From Candidatus Cloacimonadaceae bacterium (GTDB lineage Bacteria > Cloacimonadota > Cloacimonadia > Cloacimonadales > Cloacimonadaceae), in assembly GCA_030693415.1 (NCBI GenBank), contig JAUYAR010000080.1, positions 1 to 41,749 of the forward strand: a stretch of DNA of 41,749 bases. The letters run 5' to 3'. Below, piece after piece: positions 34,534-41,749 of this stretch. Position 1 is the first letter of the stretch. The number at the start of each line of letters is the position of its first letter. The position numbers and the translations under genes are program-made. The notes under the pieces were generated by a model. The model was given only the letters and a program-made list of their open reading frames with translations, made no database searches and was not told the origin of the DNA.

Positions 34534-35338
34534 AATTCTGGGCAAGCTGCCCGGTGATTATCATCAGGTCGATACTGTGATATGCTGTATCGACCTGTAT
34601 GATTCTATCAAATATGTTTTGACAAAAAAACAGGGTATTAAATTGTGGTCTAACTTGCCTGAATTGGCGGATAAAAACAACCTGATGTTCAAAGTTGCAT
34701 CCTATATTCAAGGTAAGTACCAGCCCCTTTGTGGGATAGAAATGCGGCTCGAAAAACGCATCCCTGTCTCCGCTGGACTGGGAGGCGGCAGCAGTAATGC
34801 CGCCAATGTGATCATGGCTCTGAACAACCTGTGGAATCTGAACCTGAGCGAACCCGAAAAACATGAGATCGCGGCGATTTTTGGCAGCGATATCAATTTC
34901 TTCCTGCAAGGCGGAACAGCCCGGTGCACCAATCGTGGTGAGATTATCAGGCAGTGTGAAGACATCGTGATCGATCACATCCTGCTGGTCAATCCAGCGA
35001 TCGCGATATCCGCAAGGGAAACGTATCAGAAGGCTCAAATACCAGTAGCGAGTCAAATACAAAGATTTGATCCGCTGCTTGGCGTCTCCGGTTGGTTCAA
35101 CCGCCTGGAAAGCGGGATCAGAAAGGATTACCCCGTGATCGACGGGATCATAGATGATATGCAAAGCTATGCTGCTCGGATAGCGATGATGAGCGGTAGC
35201 GGCAGCACATGTTTCGGCATCTTTGCCGGCAAGGATGCAATGCGCGAATGTCTGGAACACTTTGCCCGGCAAGGTTTCTGGACGAAAGTAACAAGAACGA
35301 TTAGGAAAGAAGAGTATCAGCAATGTATTCAAAACTAA
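34493..35338 (+). CDS. ispE: 4-diphosphocytidyl-2-C-methyl-D-erythritol kinase
   Basis: IspE phosphorylates CDP-methylerythritol in the MEP isoprenoid pathway. The 281 residues show the GHMP-kinase signs: the AKINLHLEILGKLPGDYH start, PVSAGLGGGSSNAA (ATP-binding loop) and MMSGSGSTCFGIF near the C-terminus. Length is typical (280-290). The start ATG lies 41 bases inside the end of the upstream kinase gene, in another frame; the family's conserved N-terminus begins at once, supporting it. The end overlaps prs by 16 bases. Confidence 0.95.
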   Translation: MQAVSYAKINLHLEILGKLPGDYHQVDTVICCIDLYDSIKYVLTKKQGIKLWSNLPELADKNNLMFKVASYIQGKYQPLCGIEMRLEKRIPVSAGLGGGSSNAANVIMALNNLWNLNLSEPEKHEIAAIFGSDINFFLQGGTARCTNRGEIIRQCEDIVIDHILLVNPAIAISARETYQKAQIPVASQIQRFDPLLGVSGWFNRLESGIRKDYPVIDGIIDDMQSYAARIAMMSGSGSTCFGIFAGKDAMRECLEHFARQGFWTKVTRTIRKEEYQQCIQN

Positions 35339-36267
35339 AGCTAATTACGGGAAACGCGAACCGGCCGCTGGCAGAAGAAGTTGCCAGATACGCCGGCATA
35401 CCTTTGGCGGATATTGATCTGTTCAAGTTTTCCAACGACGAGTCCTTTGTGAAGATCAACGACAATGTTCGCGGCGCGGATGTTTTCGTGATCCAATCCA
35501 CTTGTCGCCCCGTAAACGACAACTTGATGGACTTGTTGATCATTATCGACGCCTTGAAACGCGCATCCGCGCAGCGGATCAATTGCGTGATCCCCTATTA
35601 TGGTTATGCCAGATCGGACAAAAAGGATCAACCCCGCGTTCCAATCACCGCCAAGCTCGTAGCAGATTTGATCACCGTTGCCGGTGCAGATCGGGTCATC
35701 ACGGTTGATTTGCATGCTGATCAGATTCAGGGTTTTTTTAATATCCCGGTCGATCATCTCTTTTCGATCCCCACCTTCGCTCGCTATTTCGCCAGTATGG
35801 ATATCAATGACATCGTGGTCGTATCACCGGATTCCGGAGGAGCGATCCGTGCCAGAGCTTTGGCAAAACGTCTGGATTGCGGACTCGCCATCGGAGACAA
35901 ACGCCGTAGCGGAAACAACGATCAAACGGAACTGTTCAACATTATTGGCGATGTTACGGGAAAAACCGCCATCCTTTTTGATGACATCATCGATACCGGA
36001 GGCAGCCTGATCAAGGTCGCCAACGCTCTCAAAGAGCAGGGCGCCGGCAATATCTTCGCAGCTTGCACCCACGGCGTGCTATCCGGTTCCGCGGTGAGCA
36101 ATTTGCAAGATTCGCCCATCGAAAAGCTCTTCATCACAAATACCATCCCGCTCTCCGAAGAACAACAAAAATGCGGAAAGATCATACAGCTTTCGATCGC
36201 CGAGATGCTTGCCATTGCGATCAAGAAAGTCCACATAGAAGAATCACTAAGTATATTATTCAGATAG
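35323..36267 (+). CDS. prs: Ribose-phosphate pyrophosphokinase
   Basis: Prs makes phosphoribosyl pyrophosphate (PRPP) from ribose 5-phosphate and ATP, needed for purines, pyrimidines, NAD and histidine. The 314-residue protein has the FSNDESFVKINDNVRGADVF start, YYGYARSDKKDQPRVPI (ATP-binding flexible loop), TVDLHADQIQGFF, VVVSPDSGGAIRARALA and the PRPP loop ILFDDIIDTGGS. The length fits class I enzymes. Within the window it provides the substrate used upstream of PurD. Confidence 0.97.
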   Translation: MYSKLKLITGNANRPLAEEVARYAGIPLADIDLFKFSNDESFVKINDNVRGADVFVIQSTCRPVNDNLMDLLIIIDALKRASAQRINCVIPYYGYARSDKKDQPRVPITAKLVADLITVAGADRVITVDLHADQIQGFFNIPVDHLFSIPTFARYFASMDINDIVVVSPDSGGAIRARALAKRLDCGLAIGDKRRSGNNDQTELFNIIGDVTGKTAILFDDIIDTGGSLIKVANALKEQGAGNIFAACTHGVLSGSAVSNLQDSPIEKLFITNTIPLSEEQQKCGKIIQLSIAEMLAIAIKKVHIEESLSILFR

Positions 36268-36288
36268 AAATTGAGATTGGAGGAATAA

Positions 36289-36894
36289 ATGATATTTACT
36301 CTCGATGCTGAAAAAAGAACCATGGGAAAGAAATCGGAACTCTCCGCCTTGCGCGCCTCGGGCTTGATCCCCGCAGTGTTATATGGTGCAGAAACCGAAT
36401 CCACACCCATCTCCGTGAACAAAAACGAGTTCACCAAATACTTCAAGAAGAGCTTCACTGAGCTTGCTTTCTGGGAAATCATCCTCGAAGGCAAGACCTA
36501 TCACACCATCCTCAAAGACAAGCTGGTGCACCCCGTGAGACGCGATGTCATGCACATCGATTTCATGGTCGTAGGCGCCAAAGCCGAGATGGAATTTGAT
36601 ATCCCCATCCATTTTGACGGCGAAGCCATCGGCACCAGAGAAGGCGGATTCGTGGACATGATCCAAAGAACCGTGAAATTATCCTGCATTGCCAGCAATC
36701 TCCCGGGAGAGCTCAGGCTCGATATCACCGATTTGAAAGTCGGCGAGTCGAAACATGTCCGAGACCTACCGATGGGAAAATGGACATATAAGGATCACGC
36801 CGATAACACTTTGGTCGTTATCCATCCGAAACGTACCGAAGCCCCGACCACTGCCACAGCGGTGGAAAAACCCGAAGCTCCGGAAGCAAAATAA
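36289..36894 (+). CDS. rplY: 50S ribosomal protein L25 (Ctc form)
   Basis: L25 binds 5S rRNA. The 201-residue protein has the N-terminal L25 domain (GKKSELSALRASGLIPAVLYG) and the C-terminal TL5/Ctc beta domain (VHPVRRDVMHIDFMVV; HVRDLPMGKWTYKDHADNTLVVI), so it is the long Ctc form rather than the 94-residue E. coli form. It ends in a low-complexity, Pro/Ala/Glu-rich tail. GGAGG precedes the ATG. The order prs-rplY-pth is widespread. Confidence 0.95.
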   Translation: MIFTLDAEKRTMGKKSELSALRASGLIPAVLYGAETESTPISVNKNEFTKYFKKSFTELAFWEIILEGKTYHTILKDKLVHPVRRDVMHIDFMVVGAKAEMEFDIPIHFDGEAIGTREGGFVDMIQRTVKLSCIASNLPGELRLDITDLKVGESKHVRDLPMGKWTYKDHADNTLVVIHPKRTEAPTTATAVEKPEAPEAK

Positions 36895-36900
36895 GCGCGC

Positions 36901-37512
36901 ATGAAACTCATCATCGGGCTGGGAAACATTGGCGAGAAATACTACGCTACGCGTCACAACGTGGGTTTCCTCTGTCTGGACGAATGGGCTCGCTTGCGCA
37001 AAAAGAGCTTTTCTGCAGAGCTGGAATATGACTTCATCAAGCTGGAGAAAGCGGTTTTGATCAAGCCCAAGACCTTTATGAACCTCTCCGGCAAGGCGCT
37101 CCAAGCCGCCCGCGAACGTTGGAAGATCGATCAGGTGCTCGTGATCTATGACGATATCGAGCTGCCGCTTGCCGATCTGCGTATTCGCAACGGAGGCGGA
37201 GACGGCGGCCACAACGGGATGAAGTCTCTGGGAGAAATCCTCCCCTATGACGAGCTGAAACGCATCCGTTTCGGCATTGGCAGGGACGCGGAACTGTGTC
37301 CTGCTGATTTTGTCCTGCAAGACTTCAACGAAGATGAATTGATCGCGCTGAAGCCCATGATCACCCGCGCGGGAAAGTTTATCGACACCTATATCAAATA
37401 TGATTTCAGCACGATGCTGGATGAATATAGCAAATGGAAAAAATCCTATTCCGGGGTAAAATCCACCGGAATCATTAGTCCAAAGGAGGAACAAAATGAC
37501 CAAGGATTATGA
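36901..37512 (+). CDS. pth: Peptidyl-tRNA hydrolase
   Basis: Pth releases tRNA from peptidyl-tRNA dropped by ribosomes. The 203-residue protein has the conserved LIIGLGNIGEKYYATRHNVGF (with the catalytic His), KPKTFMNLSGKAL, LVIYDDIELPLADLRIR and GGGDGGHNGMKSL. Length is typical. It starts 6 bases after rplY. Its end overlaps the rpsF start by 17 bases; an AAAGGAGG for rpsF lies inside the pth end. Confidence 0.96.
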   Translation: MKLIIGLGNIGEKYYATRHNVGFLCLDEWARLRKKSFSAELEYDFIKLEKAVLIKPKTFMNLSGKALQAARERWKIDQVLVIYDDIELPLADLRIRNGGGDGGHNGMKSLGEILPYDELKRIRFGIGRDAELCPADFVLQDFNEDELIALKPMITRAGKFIDTYIKYDFSTMLDEYSKWKKSYSGVKSTGIISPKEEQNDQGL

Positions 37513-37786
37513 ACTGATGGTGATCATATCGCCTAAGCTCAATTCTGAAGAGGCGGATGCCACCAACGAAAGCATCCTCAACCTCGTTAGAGAAAACGCC
37601 GGGGAGATCATCAAGACCGATCCCTGGGGACGTAGAATTCTTGCCTATCCCATCGAAAAGATGCAGGAAGGCTATTACTATGTAAACTATTTCAAGCTCG
37701 AAACCACTGCCGTCAAGGGCTTGAAGCGTCTCATGAACATCAACGAAAAAGTTCTGAGACACATGTTTATCGCCAGAGGCGAATAG
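37496..37786 (+). CDS. rpsF: 30S ribosomal protein S6
   Basis: The 96-residue protein begins KDYELMVIISPKLNSEEAD and continues with DPWGRRILAYPIEKMQEGYYYVNYFKL, the standard S6 pattern. S6 pairs with S18 in the platform of the 30S subunit. It heads the conserved rpsF-ssb-rpsR-rplI run. GGAGGA lies 5 bases before the ATG, inside pth. Confidence 0.96.
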   Translation: MTKDYELMVIISPKLNSEEADATNESILNLVRENAGEIIKTDPWGRRILAYPIEKMQEGYYYVNYFKLETTAVKGLKRLMNINEKVLRHMFIARGE

Positions 37787-37794
37787 GAGAAATC

Positions 37795-38238
37795 ATGGCT
37801 GATCTTAAATTACCGAGACTGAACAAGGTCTTCATCAGCGGCAGAATCACTGCCGACATCGAGCTGAAATACACCCCCAAGGGCACCGCCGTCGTCCGCA
37901 TCACCGTTGCTATGGACAAGCGCTGGAAAGATGACACCGATACTTGGCAGCAAGCCCCCATCTTTGTGAATGTGGTCGTCTGGCATAACGCCGCGGAATT
38001 GCTTGCCAAGCAAGCGCATAAAGGTTCTGCCGTCCTCGTCGAAGGCCGCATCGAAACCAGCAGCTACGTCGATAACAACAATATCAACCGCAAAGTCTTC
38101 GAAATCATCGCCGAAAACGTCCAGACCCTGGAATGGAAACCAAAAACCGAAGGCGGACAGGACGATGAAAGCGTTCCCCTTCCCGAAGAACACAGCGCTC
38201 CGGCAACTCCCGGCACTACCGACGACGTGCCATTCTAA
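37795..38238 (+). CDS. ssb: Single-stranded DNA-binding protein
   Basis: SSB coats single-stranded DNA during replication and repair. The 147-residue protein has one OB fold (residues about 6-110: LNKVFISGRITADIELKYTPKG, then FVNVVVWHNAAELLA and LVEGRIETSSY) and a flexible tail ending in DDVPF, the canonical acidic tip that docks partner proteins. It sits between rpsF and rpsR as in most bacteria. Confidence 0.96.
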   Translation: MADLKLPRLNKVFISGRITADIELKYTPKGTAVVRITVAMDKRWKDDTDTWQQAPIFVNVVVWHNAAELLAKQAHKGSAVLVEGRIETSSYVDNNNINRKVFEIIAENVQTLEWKPKTEGGQDDESVPLPEEHSAPATPGTTDDVPF

Positions 38239-38249
38239 CAGGAGAGATA

Positions 38250-38486
38250 ATGAATATTACCGATAGAAAGAAAAGATTCACACGCAAGAAATATTGCCGT
38301 TTCTGTGCCAATAAAGAGATTCAGATTGATTACAAGAACCTGGACATCATGCGTCAATTCATCTCCGATGTGGGCAAGATCGATCCCGCCCGTCTCACTG
38401 GAACCTGTTCAAAGCATCAGAGAAAGCTCACCGGCGAGATCAAGCGCGCACGCACCATGGCATTGATTCCCTACGTGATCGAATAG
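38250..38486 (+). CDS. rpsR: 30S ribosomal protein S18
   Basis: The 78-residue basic protein shows KKYCRFCANK, an IDYKNLDIMRQFIS segment, GKIDPARLTGTCSKHQRKL and a RARTMALIPYV end, the S18 pattern. It retains Cys residues in the CRFC motif, the zinc-type form of S18. AGGAGA lies upstream of the ATG; the TAG stop shares its last base with the next gene's GTG. Confidence 0.96.
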   Translation: MNITDRKKRFTRKKYCRFCANKEIQIDYKNLDIMRQFISDVGKIDPARLTGTCSKHQRKLTGEIKRARTMALIPYVIE

Positions 38487-39328
38487 TGTTTCTGATTCCG
38501 CTTGTTCTTGGCGCTTTGGCGATTATCAATCCCTTCATCAGCTTGATCCTGATCATGATGTTCATCGGCAAAACCATCGAATTTAGTCTGATCTCCCCCA
38601 TAAGGGCGATCGGCATTTTCTTTGTTATTCCTTTGATTGTCATCATGTTGGACAGTTCGATGAGCACCACTGTGCTGGTCACCGATGGAGTCATTGGCGT
38701 TGGATTCACTGCTGTAGTGTATCTGATAGCTTTGCGCGGGCTGCATAATATGTGCTCTGCCTTCAGCGTCGCCGCCGTGCTCATCGTCGTCTATGGGATC
38801 TGCCGCTACTATTTCTTTGGGGATTATCTCGCCCTTGCCAACGAACGAGCCTTCAGTGAAGTCCAGTCCTCTCTTCCGCAACTATTTGACGGCGATATCA
38901 TGCAAAAATCCATCTCACTGATCAAAGCGATTTGGCCGGCGGTATGGATCGTTTCGCATCTGATGGCGCTATTCATCGGCTTCATCCTGTTCCAAAGACA
39001 GATGGGCTTGCGGTTCAACTGGCAGGAACTGGCTTTCCCAAAATACTATGTTTTATTGATTATTGCCATCCTTCCCCTCTATCTTGTGCCGGGAATGCAG
39101 ATGCTCTTCATCAACGCGATGCTGGCTCTGTGTTTCCTGCCGTTCATTCAGGGGATCGGGGTGATGCTTCACAAGCTCTCAAAACTGATCGCGAACAAAA
39201 TGCTGCGTGCCGCGCTCTTGGTTTTGATCCTGCTAAACACCGTATCATATCTCCTGATCACGCTGCTCGGTTTTGCAGACCTGTGGCTTGATCTCAGAAA
39301 ACTACATCCTGGAGGAAATCTCACATGA
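38486..39328 (+). CDS. Polytopic membrane protein (DUF2232/YybS-like)
   Basis: The 280-residue protein has about seven or eight hydrophobic segments and few charged residues, with no signal peptide or enzymatic motif. It occupies the place between rpsR and rplI where many bacteria carry a DUF2232 (YybS) membrane protein, so that family is likely; the match is by position and topology, not by a decisive motif. It starts with GTG at 38486, overlapping the rpsR stop by one base, and its end overlaps the rplI start by 4 bases (ATGA). Confidence 0.85.
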   Translation: MFLIPLVLGALAIINPFISLILIMMFIGKTIEFSLISPIRAIGIFFVIPLIVIMLDSSMSTTVLVTDGVIGVGFTAVVYLIALRGLHNMCSAFSVAAVLIVVYGICRYYFFGDYLALANERAFSEVQSSLPQLFDGDIMQKSISLIKAIWPAVWIVSHLMALFIGFILFQRQMGLRFNWQELAFPKYYVLLIIAILPLYLVPGMQMLFINAMLALCFLPFIQGIGVMLHKLSKLIANKMLRAALLVLILLNTVSYLLITLLGFADLWLDLRKLHPGGNLT

Positions 39329-39948
39329 AAGTGATTATGCTCACAAATATAGAAAAAGTCGGAACCAAAGGCGAAGTCGTCAACGTCAAACGCGGCTATG
39401 CCAGAAACTATCTGGTTCCTCGTAACTATGCAATTTATGCCACTCCGGCAAACGTCAAACGCATCGTCAACATCCAAGCCCAAGCCGCCGATGAAGAAGA
39501 AAAACGCATCTGGGAGCTGAAAAAGCTTGCCGAGAAGATTAATGCCGTAAATCTGGTATTCGTGCGTAAAGTGGACGAACACGGCAGCATGTTTGGCTCC
39601 GTTTCCGAGACCGATATCGCCCATGCCTTACATCAGCATGGCATCGACGTGCACAAGTCCCTGATCCTGATGGACAAGCACATCAAGGAACTGGGCGTCA
39701 TCGCTATGCAGATCAGGCTGCACAAAGACATCCTCGCCGATCTGAACATCAGGATCGAAAGAGAAGGCAAGGAAATACCCGTTGTGGCAACCGAGCCCGA
39801 ACCGATCATCGAAGACGAAGTAATAGAAAGCAGTGAACCGGTTGAAGTCGAAATCGTTGATGAACCGGGCTTGGTGGAAGAAGAGCTGGAAACGATATTT
39901 GAAACTGAAGATATAGTAGAGACCGAAGATACCGAAGTAAAAGTCTAA
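39325..39948 (+). CDS. rplI: 50S ribosomal protein L9 with acidic C-terminal extension
   Basis: L9 has an N-terminal domain bound to 23S rRNA (KVIMLTNIEKVGTKGEVVNVKRGYARNYLVPRNY pattern, residues 1-40), a long connecting helix and a C-terminal domain (DEHGSMFGSVSETDIAHAL to residue about 150). The usual length is about 150; here 207, because residues 155-207 form a tail rich in Glu, Pro and Val with almost no basic residues. A tail of this charge on a ribosomal protein is unusual. GGAGG precedes the ATG. Confidence 0.94.
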   Translation: MKVIMLTNIEKVGTKGEVVNVKRGYARNYLVPRNYAIYATPANVKRIVNIQAQAADEEEKRIWELKKLAEKINAVNLVFVRKVDEHGSMFGSVSETDIAHALHQHGIDVHKSLILMDKHIKELGVIAMQIRLHKDILADLNIRIEREGKEIPVVATEPEPIIEDEVIESSEPVEVEIVDEPGLVEEELETIFETEDIVETEDTEVKV

Positions 39949-39965
39949 CCCCGAGGAGGTTTACC

Positions 39966-40538
39966 ATGCGTGAAACTTGGTTCACGATCAAACAGATCAT
40001 AGCGATCGTCATTTTCGTAGCGGCATTCTCGCTGATGGGATTGATGACTGGGCGGCCGCTCATGATGTTAATCTATGCGGCAATCGTTTTAGCGGCTTCC
40101 GCCATCGCTTTTTTGATGATCCGCAAAAGACAGCGCCACAGCGAAATTGCTCTTGAGACTTCGCGTCTGCCGATGAAGATCATCGGCTGCATCCTCGGTC
40201 TTCTGGCAATCGCCATTCCCCTGATCCTGACACTCTGGACCAATGTCATCACTCTGCCCGGTGGAGTTTCCATTGTGGCTATCGTGATCATCTTTGCGCT
40301 CACGCTGGTTTTCATCGCTCTGATGGGATTGGCTCTTTATCTGATCAACTACAAAGGCTGGGAAACGCTATATCGCGTGGTCGGCTTTGCCGTGATCTTC
40401 ATCGCCTCCATCATCCCCGGAATCGCGATGTCCATGATCGACAAGACCGCCAGTAGCATCGGTGCCGCCTACTACGTGGCGCTCGCCGTGTTGATCCTGT
40501 CCTATAACAGTATGGGACTTTTGATCAAGCAGGATTAA
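39966..40538 (+). CDS. Six-helix membrane protein of unknown function
   Basis: The 190-residue protein has six hydrophobic segments (near residues 11-28, 33-52, 70-92, 100-126, 137-156 and 164-187) with a basic loop, RKRQRHSE, after the second. No catalytic motif or signal peptide was recognised. GAGGAGG lies 5 bases before the ATG, 17 bases after rplI, so it is probably the last gene of the ribosomal operon; a strong terminator follows. Confidence 0.86.
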   Translation: MRETWFTIKQIIAIVIFVAAFSLMGLMTGRPLMMLIYAAIVLAASAIAFLMIRKRQRHSEIALETSRLPMKIIGCILGLLAIAIPLILTLWTNVITLPGGVSIVAIVIIFALTLVFIALMGLALYLINYKGWETLYRVVGFAVIFIASIIPGIAMSMIDKTASSIGAAYYVALAVLILSYNSMGLLIKQD

Positions 40539-40568
40539 ACCTCAGCATAGATTCCCAGACAACTTAGC

Positions 40569-40630
40569 AGCCATGAAACCGGTCTTCGAAGCCAACTCAT
40601 GCTTGAGATCCCCGGTTTCATGGCTTTTTT
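40569..40630 (+). terminator. Rho-independent terminator closing the rpsF-rplI operon
   Basis: A perfect 14-bp stem (40569-40582 with 40612-40625) is followed by a T-run to 40630. The 29-base loop is long but the stem is strong. It lies 30 bases after the membrane-protein stop and immediately before the repeat elements. Confidence 0.9.
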
Positions 40631-40633
40631 CGT

Positions 40634-40830
40634 ATGGAATTACCGACGTCCCCGTCGGTTCTTGTCCGCAGGATCGGTTACATACTTGTGGATGATAGAC
40701 TAAACTTGTGGATGATAGACTAAACTTGTGGATGATAGACTAAACTTGTGGATGTGTCATGTTCATCGCTATTGTCGCCTATGGGATAGAGTTTCGTGTC
40801 GCCGACGGGGACGTCGGCGCTCCATGAGAT
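40634..40830 (+). repeat. Hairpin-bounded repeat element, copy 1
   Basis: The 197-base unit starts TATGGAATT and a hairpin ACCGACGTCCCCGTCGGT, then carries four copies at 20-base spacing (40687, 40707, 40727, 40747) of TGTGGATGA/T, one mismatch from the DnaA box TGTGGATAA. A conserved spacer follows and a closing hairpin CGCCGACGGGGACGTCGGCG. Both end hairpins share an inverted core. No coding frame is supported. Confidence 0.85.
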
Positions 40831-40843
40831 GAAGTTCCATGAT

Positions 40844-41021
40844 TATGGAATTACCGACGTCCCCGTCGGTTCTTGTCCGCAGGATCGGTTACATACTTGT
40901 GGATGATAGACTAAACTTGTGGATGATAGACTAAACTTGTGGATGTGTCATGTTCATCGCTATTGTCGCCGATGGGATAGAGTTTCGTGTCGCCGACGGG
41001 GACGTCGGCGCTCCATGAGAT
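40844..41021 (+). repeat. Hairpin-bounded repeat element, copy 2
   Basis: The 178-base unit is nearly identical to copy 1 and in the same direction, but has three instead of four 20-base iterations (DnaA-box-like 9-mers at 40898, 40918 and 40938). The size difference is about one iteration. It ends 8 bases before the stop codon of the minus-strand gene at 41030. Confidence 0.85.
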
Positions 41022-41029
41022 AGGTTTCA

Positions 41030-41566
41030 TCAAAAAGTTATGTCCAAAACGAGAAACTTTATCGGTACTAGCAAGGATAATAGCTCAGTATATAGTTTCA
41101 ACGAAGTACCTGTCCCAAGCGGAAATTCAAAACCGAATTGGGTTCCAATATTTGGGAATATAATCCTTTCAAAATTGTCATCATTCTCCTCAAGAATAAA
41201 AAACCGAGTAGGAACCCACTGCATGTAGGATAACCCCAAATGAAATCCTATGATAAATTGGTCCCCAAATAGCTTTTTTGGAGTCTCATACAATCTCCAG
41301 TCAATCCCTAAATAGAAGAACTCTTTAGAATTCAAACTCCGTGGGTCATTTGCTGCCGCCACGTGCACACACCAACCTGTTTCAACGTCACTTCCAAATT
41401 CCCTGACCGTTTTCTTTGAATACCCATAGTTGATGGAACCCATCAGTATTTGAGGGAACATTTGCATATTAGCTCCCACAGTATGCTTATACTCCGAAAC
41501 ACCCTCGGCAAAGCAAATGCCGATTAACAATATCCCGACCGTCACGAGGACTATTGTCTTCGTCAT
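41030..41566 (-). CDS. Small exported barrel-like protein of unknown function
   Basis: The 178-residue protein has a signal peptide (about 1-20, cleavage after CFA) and a body of alternating aromatic/hydrophobic strands (ILMGSINYGY; FQFIIGFHLGLSYMQW-like; TQFGFEFPLGTG; LKLYTELLSLLV), ending in phenylalanine. This suits a small outer-membrane barrel or periplasmic beta protein. AGGT lies before the ATG at 41566. The codon use and A+T content are higher than in the ribosomal operon. Its stop lies 8 bases from a repeat element, so the C-terminus could have been altered by that element. No family recognised. Confidence 0.72.
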   Translation of the reverse strand: MTKTIVLVTVGILLIGICFAEGVSEYKHTVGANMQMFPQILMGSINYGYSKKTVREFGSDVETGWCVHVAAANDPRSLNSKEFFYLGIDWRLYETPKKLFGDQFIIGFHLGLSYMQWVPTRFFILEENDDNFERIIFPNIGTQFGFEFPLGTGTSLKLYTELLSLLVPIKFLVLDITF

Positions 41567-41608
41567 GATATTACCTCAAATGCATAATTTTGACTCCCTG
41601 GAAAAAAC

Positions 41609-41749
41609 TCAATTTTTATGAATTTGCTTTGCCTGCGAGTTTGGGTTAGTAGTTGCCAGTTTGGGCAACAGCATTTCAAAATGAGCCTGAATAACTACAA
41701 TAATCGCAACCAAAGTGGCAATAAGCAACGCGAAAATATGAGACAAAGA
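41609..41749 (-). CDS. 3' end of a membrane-anchored protein (partial, runs off the window)
   Basis: On the minus strand an open frame enters from the window edge and ends at TGA 41609-41611. Its 46 visible residues begin with a strong hydrophobic helix (HIFALLIATLVAIIVVIQ) followed by a polar C-terminal tail. It lies 42 bases upstream of the minus-strand exported protein and may share its operon. Too short for identification; it could also be a small single-helix protein. Confidence 0.45.
   Translation of the reverse strand, partial: SLSHIFALLIATLVAIIVVIQAHFEMLLPKLATTNPNSQAKQIHKN

Noticed and set aside
40684-40760. CRISPR array
   Set aside because: The 20-base units follow each other directly with no variable spacers and no cas genes are present.

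Overview
The window reads as chromosomal DNA of a Gram-negative-type anaerobe of the FCB/Cloacimonadota kind. This is inferred from lipoproteins with lipoboxes, a PorU-like C25 protease followed by a PorV-like barrel protein (type IX secretion hallmarks), a Wzz/Wzc tyrosine kinase, RNase Y with YmdB, and an archaeal/eukaryotic-type ProRS. No marker was searched against a database, so the phylum is a best guess. Nearly all genes lie on the + strand in tightly packed, often overlapping operons.

Layout. 1-300: non-coding, with a strong palindrome. 404-11923: a long housekeeping run, infC (probable AUC/AUA start) - rpmI - rplT - pheS - pheT - coiled-coil protein - zapA - a probable 6S RNA - rny - ymdB - folD - a large lipoprotein, closed by a clear terminator at 11946-11974. 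11975-12754 is non-coding and full of repeats. 12755-19956 is an A+T-richer accessory island: a 43-codon HsdR_N-like remnant, a PLD-nuclease/SNF2-helicase fusion, a large NPPY adenine methyltransferase and a DprA-like (SLOG) protein, which together look like an ATP-dependent restriction-modification or defence system. 19957-20778 is again repeat-rich. The two flanks share a direct repeat carrying a long palindrome whose loop is inverted in one copy relative to the other.

20779-24783: proS - cinA - purD. 24797-31595: the porU-like, porV-like and lipoprotein cell-surface cluster. 31748-34533: an SLBB-only protein and a Wzc-type kinase with a run of 12 tyrosines near its C-terminus. 34493-40538: ispE - prs - rplY - pth - rpsF - ssb - rpsR - membrane protein - rplI - membrane protein, ending in a terminator. 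40634-41021 holds two tandem copies of a hairpin-bounded repeat with 20-bp iterations of a DnaA-box-like 9-mer; a related inverted copy lies at 20321-20521. The right edge carries two minus-strand genes: a small exported barrel-like protein and the 3' end of a membrane protein.

Functionally the genes cover translation and its control (IF3, ribosomal proteins, PheRS, ProRS, Pth), cell division (ZapA), RNA turnover (RNase Y), one-carbon, purine, PRPP and isoprenoid metabolism, surface secretion and polysaccharide export. The island at 12.7-20 kb is the part least explained by known housekeeping biology.
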